A program made the position numbers and the translations under genes. Below, piece by piece: positions 56,770 to 64,000 of a DNA stretch of 64,000 nucleotides. The notes beneath the pieces were generated by a model. The model saw only the letters and a list, made by a program, of their open reading frames with translations. It made no database searches and was not told where the DNA came from. The number at the start of each line of letters is the position of its first letter. The stretch's first letter is position 1. The DNA is taken from NCBI GenBank assembly GCA_033239125.1, contig BSWB01000008.1, positions 6,726,001 to 6,790,000 on the forward strand. Direction: 5' to 3'. The stretch is from Fagopyrum homotropicum. Taxonomy: Eukaryota > Streptophyta > Magnoliopsida > Caryophyllales > Polygonaceae.

Positions 56770-57363
56770 GGCATAACACTAGAAGGCATCACATCCCCGT
56801 GCTATCAGCCTCGGTGCTCGTATAGCACTGATAACAAATCCCGTCTTCCCCAGGTCCCAACCTCAGAAGACCTCTATCGGACCTATGTCGGTAGAGACTG
56901 TAACAGTTCTCTTACCTATATCTAACACCGCATGGTGTCTACGCATCCAATCCATACCTAATATGAATTCTTCATGCATCAAGGGCATGACTAAGAAGTC
57001 AACAAGCAAAACATGAGTCCCTAAATGAAGGGGATAACTAAGTATCTCATGGGTACCTCTGACCCTACTACCATCAGGTAACCATATAGTAAAGGGTGTC
57101 CTCTCTATGGTAGCTAAACTCAAACGCTCAACACATGCAGCAGAAATAAAGGAATGCGTAGCACCCGTATCAAATAAAATTCTAATAGGTAAACTATGTA
57201 ATAGAATGGTACTTGTAGCAACTGGTGCTGACGGCTCCTCAACACTCCTCAGCTCAAAAACGCAGCCTCGAGCTCCTCGGGCATCACCAGTACCAGCATC
57301 TCTACCTCTACCTCTACTCGGTCCTAGAGTTGAACCTTGAGTAGCAGGTGTGTCTGGAAGTCT
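56770..57363 (-). pseudogene. D aspartic protease
   Basis: Minus strand: an active-site motif FDTGATHSFIS at about 57177-57145, then TIERTPFTIWLPDGS, LVDFLVMPL, ILGMDWMRRHHAVLDIGKR. A stop follows IGPIEVF (56863). The canonical DTGA differs from the DLGA of the Athila-like elements here. Confidence 0.82.
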
Positions 57364-58626
57364 CTATTGTCCCTGTGCTTGATGCTGGGGTGGTCTCTGC
57401 CCACCTCCTGCTGCACCTGCAGGTATGAACCCTTCCGTTATGACGCCTTGCCCTGACGGCAAAAACGTAGCTCTATGTCTTTGCTTCCCACACGAGAAGC
57501 AAGTTAGTGGTGCTCTCGGGCACTCAACCCTCAAATGTCCATAGGCCCCGCAGTTGTAACACTGCCGGCCCCTCTCAGTCGTATGTGTACACACTAGACC
57601 ACTCTAGCGGCCTTGAGACTGGCCTCGCCCGTATCCAGATGCTCCTACACCGGTTTGTCCTGTGCGCTGTCTCTTCTCAAACCGTCCTGTTTGAGAAGTC
57701 CTCCTCTGGCTGGCTCTCTCTCGCTCATAAGCAGAGGCCCGATCCTGATAATTTGCTAAGGACTCACAATGGAATCCCGTCATGTACGACCGTGTGCTCT
57801 CCCTCAGTCGACGGGAGAACAAGTACACATGCTAGTGCTCAGAAGGTGCAGCTGGACCCAACAAGGCTAACTCAGTCTGGAAGCGGCGGATAGCATTTGT
57901 AATAGGTACATCCTCAAAACCCGCCTCCACGAAGTCCTGCAGCTTCTCCCTCCTCAGTGAGGCTGGATAGAATTGCTCCCTCAGCAAGGTCCTCATCTGG
58001 TCATAACAAGTAACTCGTGTTCGAACTATCCTCCACCACTAGTGTGCCAGGTCACAAAATAGAGACTGAACTAGCTCTATCCGTTTGTCCTCAGGACACC
58101 TAATAGACTCTAAACCTGAGTCTACATGTCCTATCCATACCTCAGTCTCTAACCCAATTTGTCCTGAGAAGGTTGGTACTCCTAGCTGATAAAAAAACCT
58201 TCAACCAAGTATCCGCTCGAGGCCCTCTGGTCCTCTCTACAACTCTAGCAGTCTCAGCATCATGTGTCGGCGTAGATGGCACCTGAGTGGCTCCGTGGGA
58301 TCTCTAAGATGATCCCTCATACCCTGGTAGATCTGGGGCTCGTCTGCCTACTTTGATGGCCTCCTCAAAATGTCTGAGGTACTCTCTAAACTCTGGTCCT
58401 CCCATGGAGACACGATCTGAGTCATCAGACTGGCTCGATGTGACTGCTGTCTCCTGGATCCACCACTCCTCGTCTTTGGGACGACACACTCAGCAACCTC
58501 CTCCGGAGCCTCCTCCACCACTAGTGGATCAACAGCGGAAGCTGGTCCCCGTCCTATCCCTCCTGGAGGAAGAGGTGGTCTACCTCTACCTCGGCCTACA
58601 ACAGCAATTGCTCTAGTCCGAGCCAT
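57364..58626 (-). pseudogene. D gag with zinc knuckle
   Basis: Minus strand from ATG at 58626 (MARTRAIAVVGRGRGRPPLP). A frameshift near 58480 is followed by FREYLRHFEEAIKVG. The core segment runs 58300-57830 with stops. Then SYMTGFHCESLANYQDRASAYE and a basic tail. The zinc knuckle CYNCGAYGHLRVEC (CX2CX4HX4C) lies at about 57555-57510, followed by a second cysteine pair CFSCGKQRHR. This organisation is usual for Tekay-type gag. Confidence 0.82.
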
Positions 58627-58873
58627 CTGCGGGGTATGCACACTTAACTTATAAGGCTCTATATAGGTCATATGTATAGATATATATATAATACTTAATA
58701 GTACATGCATACACATCCTCATATGGGTGACAACTTCTATACATACTATCCCAAAATACTTGTACTCGCTTTAAAAACCAAAACCTTTTCAAAAGTCAAA
58801 CCCCTTTCGGGTCTTGTTTATTTATCCACTCTACCTTTATTGCAGATAGCAAGTGCCATTGTTGTCAACCTAA

Positions 58874-58886
58874 GGCTCTGATACCA
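58874..58886 (-). promoter_or_regulatory. Primer-binding site of D, initiator-Met type
   Basis: On the minus strand TGGTATCAGAGCC follows the 5' LTR after four bases. This is the standard site of chromoviruses and many plant LTR elements. Confidence 0.92.
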
Positions 58887-58890
58887 ACTC

Positions 58891-60757
58891 TGTAACACCC
58901 TGAATCCACGGGACTCGGGATGCTACATTGGGCTAGGATCTCACAATGGATCCTGACCGTAGCCCGACAACAAGTTCACTAGATCTTACAACAAGGCAAG
59001 GTAGATTAAAACCAAATACATAAAGTTGTATAAGATACATCAAAAAGGTTTTGCAACAACAAAGCCGATTACAAAACAATATCCATAAACATCAAATACA
59101 AAATATCCCATATCCCATATCCCATGCCAGCGACCTAATGTACAGAAGTCCTCGGCTGGTCACCTCATCTGGCTCACTATGCAGTATTCCTAACCTGCAG
59201 ATCATCTATAACACAGTATACACCGTTAGATACAGTAATGAATAAGCATAAAGGTAATAGCACAAACACACAACATATCATAAATGCAATGCCACACACA
59301 TTCATTTATTATCTTCAGTTACGTTATTCCATTACTAATTCAACTTATTTTGTAACACGAAAAGCCTCAAGAACCTCGTCCCTTCTAACGTAACACAAGG
59401 GTTTTGCATGGGGGTGATCATCACTCGTCCCCCCCCCCCCCCCCCGCGTGAGATCATCTTCCGGACACGTCCTCCTACCAGTAGGCGGAGGCAAGTGGTG
59501 ATGACCCGTTATAATGCACCTGGGCCATTTAAGGTAATAAATGGTCTTCCTAGTCCGGTTTAGGATATAAATGCACAATCATATGAACACACACAACCAT
59601 CACAATCACACTGATCCACAACCGTACGCTAAGTAAGTCCTATGGACTTACCTGTAACACTCGTAACATGTATCACGTCACAGCTCCCCCTTGGGGAAGT
59701 AATCAACGCCTGCAATAGCAAGACACACATCATCACATTACTGTAAGGGGTTAGGAGACTCGTCTCCATAACCATAACTAACCTACAACCTCGATCTACA
59801 CCTCGAGGTCACAACATGCTCACAAATGCCTAAGACATATCCTCAACATAAACACAAGTGCCTAAGGAACATCTCTATCATGCAACTCATCACACTCATC
59901 CTAACCATGCTAGCCTAGCCATCAACTAAAGCCAATGCTAAAGGAAAGGGAAGAAGGAATCATACCAACAAGGTATGCCCTGGACGCACCAGCGGAAACA
60001 AGGGACGCAGGCGCTGAACCAATGAGGCGAAGGGGCGGCTCACTCAAGGGCAGGAGCGGTTCACAGCAGGCGCAGGGGCGGCTAGGCTCAGGCGCAAGGG
60101 CGGCTATCTGTGTAGAAGATTTTCCCCGACTTCTCTTCGATCTTTCTCTTGAATCTTATCACTTCTCCATCACACAACATCATACGACATACATATATAC
60201 ACATGTATGAACATCAAAACATCCAGGAAAGGATCCACACAAGCTCAGCTTGTGATCCTAAGCTAAAGAATGAAGAAAGAAGCAAGGAAGAACAAGGAAG
60301 GAAGATGGAGATGAAGATCTTACCACAACAGAACCCTAAGAAGCAAGGAGAGCATCCAACACACCTCACAACCTTATCACATCATCGACAAAGCTCAGCC
60401 ACAAACTCATCATCAAGAACTCACTCAGCACAAGCCTAAATCAAGATCAACTCTTGATATCAACAAGAATAAGGTCAAAGGGAGAAGGAGAGAAGAAGAA
60501 GATTGTAGGAAGGAAGAAGGAGCTGGGAAGAGATGAAGAAACCCTTCATCAGAAGCAAGGATGGCTTATAAAGGAAGCCATCCGCAAAGCACGGGTCAAA
60601 GGGTCAACAAAACCGGCTGCAACCACATAGAGCCACAAGGGCGGACTCTGTGAGGCACAGGGGCGGCCAACCGCAGGTACGGCCAATTGGGTCCGTAGGG
60701 GCGGTCGTCTGGGTCAGCCAAGGGCTCAGCAAGGCTCCTAAGACTAAGGCTCTTATA
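58891..60757 (-). repeat. 5' LTR of element D
   Basis: It is the partner of 27611-29479, 1867 bases. GCAGGGGCGG-type clusters are at 60000-60115 and 60630-60705. A run of 17 C lies at 59429-59445, where the other LTR has a broken C-rich stretch. Open frames inside are not supported as genes. Confidence 0.9.
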
Positions 60758-60762
60758 GTTGG

Positions 60763-61350
60763 GACAAGCCGAGTAGTGCTAGAGGTGTAGCACCCGAGCA
60801 AATACAAGACGATATGACCCGAGTAGCGATGATCCAAGAGCGGATGCTAGCGGAGCAAAGTCACCAGAAATATTACGCAGATAAGAGGCGTAGATCTCTA
60901 GAGTTCAGAGTTGGAGCCCAAGTATGGTTGAGAGTATCCCCGACATGAGGTGTTAGACGCTTCGGCGTCAAGGGGAAGCTGGGTCCTAGATATGTCGGAC
61001 CTTTCTAGATTCTTGAACAAGTTGGTGAGGCAGTATACTGACCTGCTCTGCCACCGAGACTTGAGGGTTTTCACTCAGTCTTCCAAGTGTCTCTGATACG
61101 GGAGTACGCACCAGACCCCAAACACCTCGTCAGCCATGAGGATTTAGTGGTCGAGCCAGACCATATGTTCGTAGAGCACCCGGTAGTTATCTTAGAGCGT
61201 AGTACAAGACGCTTGCGGTCGAAGAACATACCGATGATGAAGATTCAGTGGTCGATGCGAGGAGCAGATGAGGCGACTTGGGAGACAGAAGATAGTATCC
61301 AGAGGAACTATTTGGAGTTTTATGATGCGTTGAATGTACTTATAGCGTAG
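60763..61350 (+). pseudogene. E integrase end with chromodomain
   Basis: It continues E after D: QSHQKYYADKRRRSLEFRVG, FGVKGKLGPRYVGPF, a stop, then VFQVSLIREYAPDP and a chromodomain: VILERSTRRLRSKNIP, MMKIQWSMRGADEATWE and DSIQRNYLEFY. It ends at the stop at 61348-61350. The chromodomain part (from 61087) is uninterrupted. It is the plus-strand counterpart of 54126-53821 in D. Confidence 0.85.
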
Positions 61351-61531
61351 ATGTTTGAGTTTTGGTTTTATTTTTTTGAGTTGTATACACGCTTGTGTGA
61401 CGTTTGAGTTTATGCCCCGCGTGGGATTATGAATTGATATGAGTTAAGATCAGTGTTTCTGCTTCATTCTTGTGTTGTTTCCGATTGTTGCTGTAAGTTT
61501 CGGGACAAAACCTTTTTTTAGGGGGATCTAA
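61351..61531 (+). other. E 3' noncoding region and polypurine tract
   Basis: A short noncoding stretch ends in TTTTTTTAGGGGGATCTAA directly before the LTR, which fits a polypurine tract. It is much shorter than the region of about 250-600 bases in D, which contains the stem-loop array. Confidence 0.7.
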
Positions 61532-63315
61532 TGTAACAACCGGTTTCTAGGTGTCACCGCCCCCGCGGTGACAATGACCGCTCCTGCGGCAAGAATGTGT
61601 ATGTCATCGCTCCCGCGGTGACAGTACCCGCCCCTGCAGCTAGCCGTGGTTCTGGCAGGGTCATCCCGCGGGTGCGGCTGACCCCAGATCGCGGGATTTG
61701 TTTCCTTTTTCGTTTCTATCTTGTTTCCTTTATTAGAAGATCCATTCTTCTATCTTTGCTCCGGCTTTGCTCTGATCTTCTAACCCTAAAAACTTCCTTC
61801 CTCTATCTTTTCCAACCGTTCCCTATAAATTCCCCGCTTTCTCTTCCTTTTTCCGTTTCTTGTTTACATCTTCTTCCACCTTGAGCAAAGTTGCAACCTT
61901 TCCCTTTTGACCTCCTGCTGAATGTGTAAGTATTCATTCCTTTGATTCTTCTATATGTTCATGAGCCTGTTGCATGCTTCTTCCTTTTGTTTCTCTTTCT
62001 CTTTTCGTTCTTCTTCGTCTTCTTCTTCTTCTTCTTCACAAGAATCAAGATCGAGCCTTGATTCTTGTTGGCCTTCCGTTGTTGATACGTTGTTGTTCTA
62101 AGGCTTCCTGGGTTGAGTGATAATGTGTGTGGATCGATGAATCGAGCTTTGGATCCCTTGATGTACCGTGTTGTCAAAGGAAGCCCCAATGCAACCTTCA
62201 GCCCCAAAACCTCCCCCGCGGCTGCACCTTCCTGCCCCTGCAGTTTTGCCCAGTGCCGCCCTTGTGGTGTTGTCTGACCGCCCCCATGGTTTGTCTGCAA
62301 TAGCTACCGTCTTTGGTGAGCTACTTCCTGTCCTCGTTTCCTCGTTCCTTTCCTTATGTTGTGTTGATGTTGTTGACCCTTGGGAATAGGTAAGACTAGG
62401 GTTTCTGACCCTAGCTTGTGGAGATCTCTTAGAGATCATGGATCTAGAAGTTATAGACTTCTAGCAATCGTTTCGTTCCTGATTTATTATGCCTTGTTTG
62501 AGTAGGCATTCCTTCCTTTCCTTCAGGAAACTGAGTTGTAGCTGACCTTTGAGTTTACCTTTGAGTGAGGTAAGTCCCTTGGACTTACTTAGTTGCTTTC
62601 CGTGTATTGGTTTGATTATATTGGTTTTTTGTGTTGTTGTTTATCGTTTTAACGGATAATTGGAATAGGATTGACCTCTTATGCCTTAATTGGCCCAAGT
62701 GTATTATAACCGGGTGGTGACCGCTTGACCAGTTCAAAATGGGAAAACTAGGAGGTGCTCTTGCAAACAGTCAAGTAGGTGTCAGAGGGATGCATCCACT
62801 CTATTCCTGTTGGTGAAAGGGAACAGAGGCAAGATCATAGTGCTTCTCGTGGGACAACATAAGTTTAATTAGTAAAGGGATTAACTTAATGAGAGATAAT
62901 AACCGGTTGAGTGTGAGCATGCTTTATGTTTATATTACCTTATGTGTGTTTGTGTCTTTACTACCTTTATGATATCTAGAATGTTAGCTAACGGTTTATA
63001 CCGATGTTGTAGCTGCCTTGCAGGTTAAAGATACTTCTGAGTGATCCCGATGGTGTGGTTAGCCGGGGCTTCCATACATTATAGGACGGTATCGGGCTTT
63101 ATATTTCTATTGTTGTTCTTTCCTTTTGCTTTGAACTCGGTTGTGAGTCTTTGACGCTTTCCTTGTTATTCCTTTGGTTTTTATAACAGTTTTGGTTTTC
63201 ATTTATTTGTGTCTTGTTGTAAGATCCGATGTTATTGTTGTTACTCTGAGGGTCGGGACTCATTGTGAGGTCCTAACCAGTAACACTTTGAGTTCCCAGA
63301 ACTTGGGGTGTTACA
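61532..63315 (+). repeat. 3' LTR of element E
   Basis: It starts TGTAACAACC and ends GGGTGTTACA (1784 bases), with both ends matching reversed D LTRs. Two clusters of CCGCCCCTGCGG motifs lie at 61552-61690 and 62205-62290. The first hairpin (61552-61573) has a 9-bp stem. TATAAAT lies at 61824-61830. The 5-bp flank AGAAG (63316-63320) may be the target duplication, but the partner is lost. Confidence 0.88.
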
Positions 63316-63784
63316 AGAAGTGGCTAATATAAGGGAACCATATATAAGGGCGGAAAAAATCACAGAGGCTTATTAAAAAGGGCCTCAAAAATAAGAAAGA
63401 AAGGACACATGAAAATGCATGTCCATGGGCTAGAGCGCTTACCAGGGTTATGTTTGGGCAAGTTAATCATCAATAATTATCCAATAATTCATGTACATAA
63501 AGAATAACAAGATATAGTAAACCAAAGTAGATATGGATTGTAAACCTAAACCTAAACAAGTAGTATCCAAACCTACAAACCGCCGGTTTACCGGTTTAGC
63601 ACCGGTTTGTTGAAAATAAAATAAAAATAAAATAAAAACCAACGGTACTATAATTAAAAAAGAGGTTAAATCAGTTTCTCGGTTGCCTACTTATCCTCTC
63701 GGGGTTAAGAGAATCAAAGTCCATGTGGTTCTCTTACCTTTACTTACCTTTGTTTGGACTTCTGAGTTGTTTTTGTTAGATCGC
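63316..63784. other. Noncoding stretch between E and the hAT fragment
   Basis: AT-rich, no gene seen. It contains three ACCGGTTT/CCGGTTT units (63579-63610) and an AAAATA microsatellite (63614-63642). ACCGG repeats are common in subterminal parts of hAT elements, so this may be the 3' end region of the element whose transposase follows on the minus strand. Terminal inverted repeats were not found. Confidence 0.4.
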
Positions 63785-64000
63785 TTACCTTTCGGCCTCG
63801 GACCCGGAAGTCGTGCCCGCGCCATCGGAGTTGGAATCTAATTTTGAGTCATACACCGGAGCATTTCGTGATTTCCGCTTCTCCGCCCTTATCCAATCTT
63901 GAATACAAACTTGCGCCTCCAACTTTTTGGGCTTCAATTGGGTTCTCTTGTAATCAAGCATGTTCCCCTCCTTGGATAAATGCTTAATCCACGGAAACCG
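63785..64000 (-). CDS. hAT transposase (BED/RICESLEEPER-like), C-terminal end, partial
   Basis: A 71-codon minus-strand frame enters from the right edge and ends at the stop TAA (63787-63785). The residues SKEGNMLDYKRTQLKPKKLEA and VCIQDWIRAEKRK match the last part of the hAT family dimerisation domain. There, a serine/glycine-containing turn, an arginine/lysine-rich strand and a W-x-R segment are conserved. An acidic/serine tail follows (YDSKLDSNSDG). The frame has no lesion in this part. Whether it is a transposase or a domesticated gene cannot be judged from the fragment. Confidence 0.75.
   Translation of the reverse strand, partial: RFPWIKHLSKEGNMLDYKRTQLKPKKLEAQVCIQDWIRAEKRKSRNAPVYDSKLDSNSDGAGTTSGSEAER

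Larger units (their letters stand above)
27611..60757 (-). mobile_element. Element D: Tekay/Del-type chromovirus, minus strand, split by A
   Basis: LTRs are 27611-29479 and 58891-60757. The flanking duplication is GTTGG (27606-27610 and 60758-60762). An initiator-Met primer site is at 58874-58886. Gag to chromodomain run from 58626 to 53821 on the minus strand, and a 3' noncoding region with a stem-loop array follows, broken by A at 53425-53429. The last bases of the right LTR read TATA where the left has TACA. Several frameshifts and stops show that it is defective. Confidence 0.92.
12656..63315 (+). mobile_element. Element E: Tekay/Del-type chromovirus, 5' end missing, split by F, J and D
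   Basis: Plus-strand pieces are 12656-13721 (protease end, RT), 24976-26153 (RNase H, integrase), 27355-27610 (integrase core), 60763-61531 (integrase end, chromodomain, polypurine region) and the 3' LTR (61532-63315). Removing F, J and D with one duplication copy each joins them in the right order: FLESF to SVITQPL, FTSRF to WKQV, and TPLCW to DKPS. The 5' LTR, gag and most of protease are absent. Numerous stops show the copy is dead. E is the outermost recognisable layer from 12656 to 63315. Confidence 0.85.

Noticed and set aside
59429..59445. G-quadruplex or regulatory site in the C run
   Set aside because: A single homopolymer that is not conserved in the other D LTR; more likely slippage or a base-calling problem.

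Overview
The window is plant heterochromatin, probably from a eudicot, built almost entirely of LTR retrotransposons of the Ty3/gypsy superfamily. I see no single-copy host gene, tRNA or rRNA. Two lineages are present. The first is Athila/Tat-like: primer sites match the 3' end of tRNA-Asp, the gag starts with an MRR peptide, the protease motif is DLGA and the integrase has no chromodomain. The second is Tekay/Del-like chromovirus: its primer site has the initiator-Met form (TGGTATCAGAGCC), gag has a zinc knuckle, and the integrase ends in a chromodomain. The only non-LTR coding sequence is the C-terminal end of a hAT transposase at the right edge. Species and chromosome cannot be told from the sequence.

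Layout. (1) 1-11050: the 3' end and 3' LTR of element G sit in the gag of a decayed Athila-like element H. H also carries two solo LTRs (2885-4430 and 5125-6963), and its pol ends at 10408. (2) About 11050-12655: an antisense LTR of the same family as the 2885-4430 solo LTR. (3) 12656-63315: a Tekay element E on the plus strand. It lacks its 5' end, ends in a 3' LTR (61532-63315), and has been split by three insertions: element F (13722-24970, minus), solo LTR J (26154-27349, minus) and element D (27611-60757, Tekay, minus). D is split by element A (29608-53424, plus). A is split by element B (from 34823, plus). B's LTR holds solo LTR K (36095-37923, minus) and the young element C (37942-49180, plus). 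The chain E > D > A > B > C is five levels deep. Target-site duplications (TSDs) of 5 bp support F (CTTTT), J (TTTTG), D (GTTGG), A (ATCCT), K (GTTAC), C (GTATT) and the 5125-6963 solo LTR (AAGAC). Removing the inserts rejoins the interrupted reading frames. (4) 63316-64000: noncoding DNA, then the hAT fragment.

No element is fully intact. C is closest, with one stop and two single-base indels by eye. A has a continuous protease-to-integrase reading frame but no reverse transcriptase or RNase H. B has lost its coding region and 3' LTR, apparently in a deletion that also removed the middle of A.

Several architectures recur across these elements and are not explained by standard domains. Each family has its own palindromic GC-rich motif, present both in the LTR and in protein linkers. 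Four copies of a 16-mer occur in the LTR leader. Paired modules of a GGGA-loop hairpin plus AAGTATGGGG bound the 3' noncoding region. A hairpin with loop AGGCAA follows integrase. A row of six stem-loops lies in the 3' region of D. These are the best candidates for undescribed biology here.
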